This document shows, one piece after another, positions 51,501 through 62,700 of a DNA stretch of 64,000 nucleotides. Positions within the stretch are counted from its first letter, which is position 1. Every line of letters begins with the position of its first letter. The stretch comes from Mesodorylaimus sp. YZB2_4 (taxonomy: Eukaryota > Nematoda > Enoplea > Dorylaimida > Dorylaimidae), in the NCBI GenBank assembly GCA_030248295.1, contig JASANH010000554.1:1-64000 (forward strand), in the 5' to 3' direction. The notes under the pieces were generated by a model, which searched no databases, was not told the origin of the DNA, and was given only the letters and a program-made list of their open reading frames with translations. Made by a program: the position numbers and the translations under genes.

Positions 51501-54034
51501 TCTTTATGGCGCACCCCATATTTCAAAATATTTGGAAGTCAATCCTTTTTAACCACTCTTTGAATTGAAATTTGGAAGATAATGAAAAAAGGACAAGATA
51601 ATTAGGAGAAAGGGACTGCGAAATTCAAAGCTAAAACGAAATCCCAAACAAAATAACCGCATTTTCACTAATAAGAGAGGAAATTCAAAATTGTTTGTTC
51701 GACTCGGTGGTTCGGTCCAAAAAAACCGATTCGGTTCGGTTCGGTAAAAACTGGCAATCCGGTGGTTCGGTCGATGCTGGACTCAACCACCCACTTGATC
51801 TCCCTAATTGTTAACGTTTTTAAAACCATTTAGAACCGTTTAAAAGTTGTTTTGCATGGGCTTTGCAATCTTTCACCCGATTTTAAAAGAGCTTTTCTCG
51901 TTGCGACGTCGTATTACCCAATCTGAGTCATTCTGGAGTGGGTGCTAGTTGACTGAATTGGATTAGACTAATTGATAGGACCAGCTCAGATTGCATCGAG
52001 ATGGACTTCTTCAATCCAAAATATCGAATCCGATGGTGATACATGATCTTTATGCTCTAAATTTGGGCAATATTAGCAAGCTACGAGTACGTAGGGATGA
52101 TCGTTTCCATGCAGGAACTGTACCACCTCGAGTCACGCCTACTGTTCCTCTGTTTCGAAGTTATTTTTGTTGACACCTGGCTGCAGCGGCATCCGTTCTT
52201 GGTGCACGAAGCTGAATCTAATTACAGGGGAAACAGGATCCAAAATTCGCCTGCAGACGATGTTATTTTTCCCATTCAGCACGTCAAAAGGATGCTAACC
52301 CAACAAAACGGGAAATTTCTAGCTGACGGACTTAACTACGGTAAGTTTGATCAAGTTGGACGAAAACAACTGTTTTGCCAAGTCTATACCATGCCACTTC
52401 TTTCCATGCTGCCAGCGCATCTTTCGAACTCGCTCCATGCGGCTACCTGGACGATATGGTCTATCTCTGCATCTCCTGCTGAATGCTAAGTATTTCCGAG
52501 GAGGGTTCAAATCCCGCGTGGGGTAACTAAAATACGAGTGCTATATTGTGTGATAATACCCTTTGGCTTTGGGGATTTTTTAATACCCTATCTCCTGTCC
52601 TCGTCGTGTAGTCATGTACCTACATATAGGGTATGTGGTGAAAAAGTCCAAACAGGAGCTAGAAGCAGATATAGAAAAGCCAAAGCAGGCATGTCATTGA
52701 AAACCTATTGTCATGAACTCAGCTTCACTCTTTAGGTTTATGGTATAAGCCATAAAACATGCTTTCTCCTATTCTCGCAGAAAATGGCTTATACAGTTTC
52801 ACGGTCTAAATCTACGCATTGGTGACACTTTTTGTCGGCTTGCCTCACATCAATGACTCAAGCATCAGGTCTCCTTTTCCTCACAACAGTTAGGCCGAGT
52901 GCACTTGCCACAAGGAACATCACTGTGCTCCAATCAAATTTTCTACTTTCTCAATCAGTTAATCAGCTCGTCATGTGGCCTATCGTAACTTAGTGACCAT
53001 TGAATATGCTCTCGCTCGCGGCAATTCTATTTTAGAGAGCTGCCTCGCCAAAGCTGTAACCAATAGCGCCAGTTCGTGTAGTTAGAAGCGGGAAAGGCAG
53101 GGAAAGAACTAGAAGGAGACTGTGCACTGACCCGTGCTGTCTCGAGCCATTTCCCATCCCGAACGAGCTAGCTGATGAGACATGGAAGCGATTATTGCAC
53201 CCTCTTATCATGAGACACAGGCCTGAATAGCACGAAGGGTTTTATTTTTAGATTGAATTATGCCTACATGAACGTGACTGACTGATTAGGTTAGCCAGAA
53301 ACGATTAGGATCGTGGATGATTGGCCACCTGTCGAGGTCACTTCTTTCAGGTGTCTAGTTCAAAAATCTGATGTTTTGCGAGCTCGGCCCCCGCGGAGCA
53401 TAAGTTGTCAGCAGTGGAACTGTGATGGAAGATTATCTGGCATTATCGGCATTTTAACCTTATATGAGATACTGCTGAGATATTTTCCTAGAAGTTTATA
53501 CCTCGCCCCAATTCCAGATCCAGTTCCAGTTCATGTTCCACCGCATCACCAAGCCGGAGACCTGGACCAATTGTACGAAAGGTCTGGATGGTGATGAACG
53601 GGGTAATATGCACATGTAAAAATTTTCCAGCGAATTTAAAATTAATTTAGTAAAAATCCCTGTCAATTCTTGCAATAGGCATTTCTTCACAATTTTTTTT
53701 TCGCTGTTTTCCGCTTCTACTACGTTCTGCCCCTGCTCGTGGGCGAAGAGTCCGGTTTCTTGGAGTAAAATTAGATCTTTTGTTTCGAGATACAGTATTG
53801 CAGTAAGTGTGGGGGTGGGCACTTTCTTCGGTGTGAAATAAATACCTGCTAACTTGATCTAATCGTGTTTACCTTGCGAGGGCAAATATCACCTTAGCTC
53901 TTATCTGATAAGAAAAATTGTGACGCAGTATGTAGAATATCGTTTTCAGAGTAATTTTCAACAAGCCTCGAAAATAGTGGAGAAGTGATTATTTTGTCAA
54001 ATCAAAATCAGTCGGGTCACCTTCTATTCTATTC

Positions 54035-55147
54035 ATGGCTCGGCCAAATATTACCAATCAATCAACCACTCTGCGCTGTCCATCTTTCGACCCATACTGG
54101 GTCTACGCCTTATCAGTTCCATTTCTTGGTGTTATCTTCAACGGAATTCTGCTTATCATATGTATTCTATTTCGTCGTCACAATCGCAGTAGCGCAATCG
54201 TCCTTCGTCAATCATACTATCAACGCAAGATTCGTATTTCTGGTCCGTCCACTCTAGCCCCTAAAAGTGTTCCACCAGCAGACATGACCCCCTTGAAAAC
54301 TCCGAACACTGCTTCCAAACGGTCTGATCACCGACCACCTAGCAGACCAGAACTGTCACTCAACTGGTTCGTGGCCAACTGCGCTGCATCGACTCTCATA
54401 GGCTCGCTTCTTCGCACTGTCATAACAGTTTATCTGTTCATCTACGACTACGCCCTTTGTCCGACCGATTACGACGGCGTGCAAATCGTAGAGATCCTTG
54501 TTTACGTCCAATACAGCATATTTAGTGTGGCTTACGTGAACTTCCTGATAGTGCTAAACTTAGATAAACTCCTTTTTGTCTTGAAACCTTTGCATTATCG
54601 AGAATTCATGACCCGTTGGCGAGTCGTGATTGTATGCGTTATCACTTGGCTCTTATCACTGGCTTGGTTTCCATTGTATTTCGCTCAATCTGATGAAGAT
54701 GTTGTCATTTGGGGGACCATCTTGGTCATCGTACTCATGGTAGGACCGTCCTTATTCTGCCTGGTTTCGTCCATTATCCTGGCAGTTGTTGTTTTTCGGC
54801 TGAGAACTCACGATCGAAGACGTGATCATGCACTTGCTTTTGATGAAAACCAAGATCCCATAATCCAGCGGAAATCGACGCTGTGCTGGACATATTTCAA
54901 ATCCATTATTCGATTATTTCAAGGAGTTTTATGGACTTGTATAACTAGCTTACCTCATCCAATATCGATTATTATCTCTTATTATACGTCCAAACGTGAT
55001 CCGACAACTGATCTAGTGGTCAAGATTTTCATTGGTTACTTGTCGATTGCTTATTTTTCGGGTACTCCGTTGATGATCTTCTTGATTTATCCCATTTATT
55101 GGAGAAAATTCAAGGAGCGGTTTTTGTGCAACTTTGGAAAAATTTGA
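54035..55147 (+). CDS. class A-like G protein-coupled receptor, intronless, 370 aa
   Basis: Seven hydrophobic segments are visible: about 25-47, 112-133, 146-170, 190-212, 220-250, 288-312 and 330-355. The third ends in LNLDKLLFVLKPLHY, where DKL stands in the place of DRY and KPLHY matches the second intracellular loop of many class A receptors. The last ends GTPLMIFLIYPIYWRKFKER, a loose NPxxY-like region and helix 8. N-glycosylation sites NIT and NQS (residues 5-10) precede helix 1. Odd points: the first intracellular loop is about 60 residues long and rich in Ser, Pro and Lys (residues 50-108), where most class A receptors have about 10; and the C-tail is very short. I cannot assign a ligand. 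A plasma-membrane receptor for a peptide or amine is the broad expectation. The ATG at 54035 is the first in frame. Confidence 0.8.
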   Translation: MARPNITNQSTTLRCPSFDPYWVYALSVPFLGVIFNGILLIICILFRRHNRSSAIVLRQSYYQRKIRISGPSTLAPKSVPPADMTPLKTPNTASKRSDHRPPSRPELSLNWFVANCAASTLIGSLLRTVITVYLFIYDYALCPTDYDGVQIVEILVYVQYSIFSVAYVNFLIVLNLDKLLFVLKPLHYREFMTRWRVVIVCVITWLLSLAWFPLYFAQSDEDVVIWGTILVIVLMVGPSLFCLVSSIILAVVVFRLRTHDRRRDHALAFDENQDPIIQRKSTLCWTYFKSIIRLFQGVLWTCITSLPHPISIIISYYTSKRDPTTDLVVKIFIGYLSIAYFSGTPLMIFLIYPIYWRKFKERFLCNFGKI

Positions 55148-55220
55148 ATTTTGGAGAAAATTCAAGGAGCGGTTTTTGTCAAAATGGCACAATGTAAAAT
55201 CACATTGTGCCATTTTGACA
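55099..55220. repeat. 29-bp direct repeat followed by a perfect 19-bp hairpin at the GPCR 3' end
   Basis: The segments 55099-55127 and 55151-55179 are identical; the first copy encodes the receptor's last residues and the second lies after the stop. The second copy runs into a hairpin whose arms 55177-55195 and 55202-55220 (starting TGTCAAAATGGCACAATG) are exact reverse complements with a 6-base loop. The hairpin is in the presumed 3' UTR. Confidence 0.9.
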
Positions 55221-56331
55221 TCGAGATTTTCCCAAATAAGTAAGGATTTCAATCTCAAAATCAGCCCTTGCAGAACATGGTATTCTCTCAGTGAGCGATT
55301 TCCTACCCTTTTATACCTTTGCGCCCTTGGCGGGTCCATGTATTACGTCGTAGTATATGGTGCCGCAGCATCTTGGCAACCCACACTACTCCGGGGAAAC
55401 TATTTGAGGGAAGGAATTATTAAAAAAAAATAAGTCCCAGACGGACATTATACGAGGGGACTCCAAATGCGTGTTTTCGGCAATTGGAAATGAGAAAAAG
55501 CAACGAAAAGCTGCTGCTGAATGTGGCATGATAACGAAGATATCGAGCCCGGCGGCCTGGCCTCGTTATGTGGTTCGAATTGTAGCATAACTTTACTCGA
55601 TGTATAATAATGGATTATACAGTGTATTGTTTACTGTGTTGTAAGTGCAAGTATGTCGCGTATAATATTTGCTCAAAGTGATACATTTATACCCGTATAT
55701 GAAGAGCCAACATGGGGTTTCGCTTTTATGCTGCTGTGTTTCTGCTTGACGGGTACACTTGGAGATTTGATTTGTTGAAATACATTTAGCAACGTGTGAT
55801 ATAAAAGTGTTCTGTACAAATGCATATACCACACAGATTTGGAGAGATATCTTGGATTTTCACGACTGTGGGGGCACTGTGTGATACAAAATCAAGCAAT
55901 GGTGCAAGGGAGATGGAGTACCCGTATGCGTACTGCTAACCGTGTCAGACCATACATCTACTCTTTAGGCCTTTTCGTTCATCGGACACTCAAAGAAACA
56001 CCGATCGGCATAACAAAGAAACAGGTTCATCGTTGGACCAATTGCCGGCCTGTTTCTTTGTTGTCCTCGTCAGTTGCATAACCAATTTGTGCAAATCAAA
56101 GGTTATCAGTTGCAACCAACCATTCAGTACTGCCCATGACATGCTTTCTGCTCATGTCAAGTTCAAGATCTTATGTATGTACCTATATTCTTCGATAAAC
56201 CGACTCCTGGTCAGGCAGCATGCCCTGTATGCGTCGCTCTATCCAGAGCCTGTGCAAGACACTCGAGCGGATCGTATTACTGACCCTTGCCAAGCACATT
56301 GATTATTTTCTCAGCTTGTATTTCAAGTGAA

Positions 56332-58187
56332 TTAATCTAAACCTGACTCTGGAACGAACAACTCTGCAGCGGACGGTGTTGCAGCAGATTTTGCGTCAGT
56401 AGGATGAGCGTTGATACAGGAGCCAGTAGGACGAGGAATACGGGGAAGTAGTACCCGTAAATAGAAAGAGGATCCGCACATAACTATGTTTGTCCTTATA
56501 AGTATGTTTAGGGAAAACGGAATGGGAAAACATGAGATATGCCGGTGCATTGGGTGCATTATTTCTATAAATAAGAAATGTGGCAACGCCGATCCCGAGT
56601 TGTCTGCGGACTAAAAATAAACTTTTTCGTTAGTTTTCAAGCGTAAATCTCACAATCCAAGAGATCCAAAGAAAAAAGCGATCGAGTTGGACGAAAGACT
56701 CAAAAAAATAGCAGCGAATTGCATAAGCATCAATAGGTTTAAAGCATTTTCAATGAAAGTGCATTTAAAAGTGAAGATCGAAGAATGAAAATCACCGTTT
56801 CGCTTCATCGTCCAATAAGTAAAACATGAACTTGACCCTAAAATTATTAAAAAATGAGTGCATGATAAGCATCGAAATTATGACGTGGACTTACCGCACA
56901 GCGTGACATCGGACATCAGGTTTGCACGTAACTGCTTTTGTCTGTATCCTCTCGCGTAATCGCAAAATATCATTTAATGTGTAGCTGTATTCCTCCTGAC
57001 CAATCATATCGTTCTGACCAACATCATCCCGATCGAAGATGGTGATACGAAGGATGATAGGAGCATTGTCTGCGTCGTCACGAAGAATCCGCTGAAAAAA
57101 GAAAACCTTGGTTCAGTGAGTAATGTGTGCTCGAAAGTCATTGAAGGATCCATCAAAGTCAAGGACGCAAAGGAACCCTTGCAGTTCAGAATTTGGTGGT
57201 GGCTGATGGCGAAACTGCTTGATTTCAGGGAGCTGGCACACACAGCTTCTTCATGGGGCACCCAATCGGCTAAGCCCCCATGACCCCCGATGGGCACATG
57301 CGATTAGTACAATGGGCCGAGCCAAAAACTAGTTAGCAGGTGAGGAATACGTGAAAGTAGCCAATGAGTTACGGAAACCGCTGAACAGGGCAGTGCAGCG
57401 GTTAAGAGTGAGTGCACAGGAATCATACTGTAAATACGAAGTTCGCATCACTTCACAATAGTGGAGGCGATGCAGTTGTGTTGTAAGGGAGAGTAGCTTA
57501 TGTAACGACCTGATCAAAAATTACAAAAGCCCACGCTGTCCTCGCAAACTCGTCTTTTTCTTACCTCGTATTGCTCCTCAGTCAGGGATTCCGCTTCGCC
57601 AGGATATGATGGCGTTGGCAATGGCTCTAGCCAATAGTCATATACCGGATCAGCAATGTAATAATCCTGGTTATTTGGTAATGTGAATTGCAAATCAGCA
57701 TATGGAATTTTGTAGGGATCATCGGGGAAGAGTACATCGAAATGAATCCGGTAATCGCAAGGATTCCTTGATTTGGGTGACGTATTGTAATCGCAATATG
57801 CCAATGGACCTTTGGCATTCGGGAACAGAGCGACGAACTTTATCACGAACGCTGGTTGCTGTAACAGATGGTTGTTTCATTCAGAGAGATGTGCAAACTG
57901 GTAAAGTTATAAAATACTGTCAGAAAAAGGACATTTAGAGAAACTGTGGATTTAAATTTCAATATCAGTCTCCTCGGTTGTTCCACCGAGGAGACTGATA
58001 TTCAATTTGAACTCAAAATTACTGATTGACCAGCTATTGTACAGTAGCTACTCAGTGTAGATCTGAGTTCTGTCTGCCCTTATCTTACCTGAACTCTATT
58101 GGCTACTGGCAACCCAGTGCACCAGTTGACTGCCAAAACCATTGCCCACCAGCAACAGATCATCGCCCGTCTGCCATTTTTCTCCAT
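56332..58187 (-). CDS. small secreted protein with a C2-like domain, 4 exons, about 250 aa
   Basis: Exons: 58187-58089, 57858-57565, 57091-56895, 56494-56332; phases 0, 0 and 2 fit. Residues 1-25 are a signal peptide (MICCWWAMVLAVNWCTG). Exons 2-3 contain FVIKFVALFPNAKGPLAYCD, NPCDYRIHFDVLFPDDP, and IILRITIFDRDDVGQNDMIG. The DRDD...NDMIG pattern is like the Ca2+-binding loop of C2 domains, and the order (beta-strand, G, Cys pair, strand) also recalls the C2-like MNNL module at the N-terminus of Notch ligands, but no DSL domain or EGF repeats follow. Cysteines (CDYNTSPKSRNPCD, VTCKPDVRCHA) may form disulfides. Function unknown; extracellular, possibly Ca2+- or lipid-binding (inference). The last exon has a weak acceptor (ATACTTATAAG) and could be wrong. 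Intron 1 contains a 17-bp perfect hairpin. Confidence 0.55.
57961..58002. repeat. perfect 17-bp hairpin in an intron
   Basis: AATATCAGTCTCCTCGG at 57961-57977 pairs exactly with CCGAGGAGACTGATATT at 57986-58002 across an 8-base loop. It lies in intron 1 of the secreted C2-like gene. Confidence 0.9.
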
Positions 58188-59732
58188 CTTTAACTGCGCC
58201 ACTGCACCAAGTGACCACTTTACGAGGAAAGACACTGTCCGCTTCTCAAAGTGGAAATACAAATAGACTGAGTCACCAGGAGAAATTAGGTTTATCTATC
58301 ACACTGTGGTCAGACCAAAACACACTACTCGTCTCAGCTCGGTCAATCGTCCAAGCGCACAATAGTTAACTGTTTCTGAAAAACAGTTCTTTAAATACTC
58401 GAAAGAAAAGTTTGTTTCACTTTTCTTCTATGCCATTGTGAGCGTGGCAAAGGCGGGCGGGCGTATTTTAGTGGAACTATAAAACGCCAAACATTTTCTC
58501 ATTGCTGACTCATCCAAACGCAGGGCGGGGCTTTCTGGCGTCCCAATCGTTTTTGTTTTATTCGCCATCATCAACTCAACTGCATACGTCAAAATCTAGA
58601 GAGTAACATTTTTGAAAAATCGCTGGTCGACAACGCCTAAATAGTTCATGTCTTAGTTCTATTCTGTGCACTCGATCTCTTATTCGACCTCGTTTTTTCC
58701 GCACCTTTTTCAAATACGATCAAGGACTTGTTCATGGTCCAACGCCGCGACATATGTCGCATGTTGTGCCCAGTACATTGAAGGGAATTTGAAATTTCTA
58801 AAATATGGGCTTGACTCGTTTCCGATAAAAAAATGTCGTCATTAAATTCTTTTTCTGTTACGCGCGTTTCCATTCAAATATGCGCTGCATCAGTAAAGTG
58901 AGATCGATCCATCAATGTCCACCTATGCTCGCTATCCACGCACGGCTAACAATAGACCGACTAGTCATGTCTACAAGGGCGCGTCAAGTCCACGCAATTG
59001 TGACAGTCTCAAATATGCTGTCCTCAGTGAGCGGAAGCTACTGCATGACTCAACAAATCTTTGTGGCGATCAGATAAATTTAAAAAATAAGCCATGACGC
59101 AATCAGGTAGATAAAAACTGTTTTTAGAACCATTCTATCCAATAGGTCACAGGCGTGCGCAATGTCGTGAACTAGTGCATGTTCCGGGAAATAGGGTAAT
59201 ATATATAATTTAAATTTGTTATAACGGCTGACCTTGGAAGAAGACGACGGGTGACGGAAATGAAAATTTAGTGCCATCTTCACATTGTCGACACACAAGG
59301 TCGTGCCTGTGTTGACGACTGAGTTATGATCCAAATGACCTCCTCACGCAACTCATACTTCGATGTGTCTGGTGAGAAAATGAAGTTGTTTGGCTCAAGT
59401 TTGTTGGTCAAGCCAAGCCACAGTAGGATGTCATCTTTTCCCTTCAAACACAAGATATACTGGACATACAATATGTTGGAAAAGGCCAAGAATACTTGAT
59501 ACAAATACGATTGAGGCTATGTACTGTACATACTTTGTACCGCACAATTTTAAAAAGAAGCGAAAGAAAAATATGCATCTTCACCAAATGCTGCAGTTGT
59601 TCCGTGGATTCATTTGAGTTCCTAGAGGGCATTTCAATGCTTCAGAAAATGGAGGAAAATTGCTCAGTGGGACGTTGACACTGAAATGCAGCAGTTTTCT
59701 CTGAGCGAAAGTAGTTTGAGAAAATAACTCAC

Positions 59733-62700
59733 CGATAACGTTTAGGTGGATGGTCATCGTTTAGAGTTGTTTCTTGCAATGTTTTATTATTCGTTACCTC
59801 GCAATATATCTGGAAGTGTAAACACACAAATTAGCATTTGGATGAGAAAAACATTTTTATTCGATGTTGCAGGACTGAATCGGAGGTAGATATTTTGTTA
59901 TATGTTCGCTTTTTCGCTTTGTTATATGTTCTACGACAGATCTGTGTATGGTATGGTTCCTGCGTGCCCCACGATCTTAGTGCGCTAAAGCGCTTACGAA
60001 AGGAACAAACAGTACAACACAGCTCAGTACCAAAAAGATATATGTACATTTATTACAAAAGTTTATATTTCAGATTCAGAGTTCAATGTTAGTTCGCTCC
60101 CATACAGCGTATGCCTAATTTATTGCTAATATACAGTATGTATATGATAGCTATGTTGCAAGCACTCAATCATGAATAATGAGTCGGTTCGTAACCTGCT
60201 GTAACCGGCCTAAACGGGTGGCGGTCGGCCTAAACCTTGCCCACTGAATTGTAATGTACAGTACCCTACGAGGTAACGTAGGTTGAGGACCTCATGAAGC
60301 ATGCAAATTTTGAAAGTTTTTACAGTATAAATATGCGTATACACAAAAACGTGGACCCCGCATTTCCGATTTTTCGTATTTCTTAGAAAGACGTACTAAG
60401 ACCGGACCTGGCCGGACCGGTGATATTACTGATGGAGTCAAAGGTCCTTCATTGCTTTACGAAATGAATGTGGATCCTTATCGGCAGAACCCATTGGATT
60501 TCATGCATCAGGCGTATGAAGGAATTTTTAAACGTATTTCGGATAGCCTTTTTGGTAAGTATTTAAGAATTCAGCATTTCGCCTTATTCAAACATTAAGT
60601 GGTGTCAAGGCGGTGTGGTGTGAGTGCAAAATAGTATAGAATTCAGATGCTCATGCCTGTTAAATCCCTCGGTGCTCTTGGCACAGTTTTAGACGTCGGC
60701 TTTAATTGTCTGAAGGCTTCTAGAAATCTAAAACCAGGGCACTGGGCAGGGCTTCATACCCTATCAGCGATACTGTCGATTTTGTCTTAACTGTTTCTGT
60801 GACATTTTTATAGGGACTGGCGAAGCCTGGTCGCTAGGGAAGACCTTCAATCTACAAGAAATCGATAATAAGCTAAATGCCATCAAGTTTCCCGCTGATT
60901 ATCTTATTCTCGAAATTTGGTATCGTGGCAGTTGGTGATCTGTTATGTGCTTCTAAGGCAAAGGTGAGGTCAACCTTGATATGCACAGACAAAAGCGAAT
61001 ACAAAAAAACATTCGTGTACGCATGTTGGGAAATTTGTCGTGTGTGGCGAGTCATATTGTGCGTCTGTACAAAAAATTTTTGTATTCAACCGCGCAGTGT
61101 ATGCTATTTGTAGAATTTTAAAAATATTAAGTCGTTTAATCGATCGTTTCCCGAAATCGAAAAGTGTTTTGATTGCAGATCATCTTGAGCGATGTTCGTA
61201 TGGAACTTTCTTTCTTCTTGTTGAGGAGACATCATCTGAACTACGCATTCTGCCCGCCGATACTATGTGTTGTCGTTGTTTTTTTGTTCTAAGGTGTCCC
61301 CTTGTATTAACGGAGGAGTGCATGACATTCGAGCATTATTAGTTGATGTGTTTTCCACGGTCTGATCCAAAAAGCTCTGATGTGAATGCCTAACTGTGTA
61401 CTGTACATACTTCAAGAATTACCCATGTACCCATCACCCCACCTTCATGAGACCCTATTCCGCGCAATTTGATGACTTTGTGGGCCTTAGTAAGACTTAG
61501 TAAGACCTTGCATTTTCTTTTGAAGAAAATTTCTTTCTATGTCTTGGCAAGATCTTAGCTAGTCTTGATAAGAATTTCTGCTCTAGAAAGACATCACGTC
61601 ATCTTAGTAAGATTTTATCTCTTAGAAAGATATTAGCTGTTCTCACTAAGATTTCGTGTTATTAGCAAGATGTTATGCTAGCTTTCTAAGAAGTTAGCGA
61701 GATGGGAAATGCGGGCCCTTTCGCGACCCTGGCCGTATTCAACTTATCTTTTACAGCAGAACAAAAAGTACTATGTATCACAATGGCCAATAATCAGCTT
61801 AGGGGTGAGCTGTTGACACTAACCTCATTCAGCACTCTACATGAGACACTACTAAAGTGCCATATCTAGTTTGGTGTAAAATTTTTAAGTCGACTCGGGA
61901 TAAATCAATTCAGTTGCTTCTAGTCTAAAAATTTGTATTGTGCAGCTCGTTTCTGATACGTATAAAATATGTATCAACCCAAATTACTATCATACCTGCG
62001 CATATGAAATGAAGAATAGTTGGTCATCGTTGTATTTATCGAGACCACGCAATTTTTCGGTTGATTCAGCTCCCTCATCCAGCTGAATATATGCCTGCAC
62101 AAATATTAGAATGACCTTGTGCTCCGAAAAAAAACAGCAAAATTTTTCAATTAGTACTAACTTTGTAGGCCAGTTTTAGTCCTCCATTATCAGCCACATT
62201 TTCTGAAAGTTCGTTGGCACCAGGTAACTAAAAGTGTGAAAAATGATGTAAAAATTTTTGCAAACTTAATCTGTTCATCAAAAAGACGGCTTACATTAAA
62301 TCCTGTATCTTTATCCGTAATGTTACTGTATTGGTAAATTAAACACTTCAAGCCACTGGCAAAATTTTTCAGCGTCCGATAACTCCACCAATTTTCATTA
62401 TTTCCATCAGCATCATAACGTTGCCCATTGAAGTCGAAGCCATGAGTTAATTCGTGGCCGAGGACTGATCCTATTCTGGCGTAATTGACATAGGAGGGTG
62501 CAGTGGAGATATAAAACGGATATTGCAAAAAAGCTGCTGGAATAGCTGGAAATAACAAATTTTTAGAGCCTCGCACATTGATATATGCAGTAGTCGCGCC
62601 TACATATGGCATTTTCGTTTAGAATATTTCTTGCATAGATGGTAGCAGGGTTAAAATTCCATTCATTTCGGTCCACCACACTTGCGTGTAGCCGTTTCGC

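Larger units (their letters stand above)
46591..54034. other. gene-poor, repeat-rich interval
   Basis: No gene was supported. The interval contains an inverted pair of about 112 bp (47357-47467 and 49731-49843), a region of CCTAAGC-type words at 48190-48330, and facing arrays of CCGAACC/GGTTCGG words (50705-50765 and 51700-51780) around a Tc1/mariner relic. Small ORFs such as the one at 52097-52489 have no domain features. Confidence 0.5.

Noticed and set aside
52097..52489. 130-residue plus-strand ORF
   Set aside because: No recognisable domains, and the donor-like GTAAGT inside it has no convincing partner.
58646..58873. Terminal exon of the M13 peptidase (frame ending ...SRRW)
   Set aside because: The resemblance to the family's Cys...Trp terminus is slight and the splice phase was not shown to fit.
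59080..59504. Minus-strand frames between 59080 and 59504 as next M13 exon
   Set aside because: The acceptor near 59480 joined in the required phase reaches a stop after a few residues, and other frames need the wrong phase.
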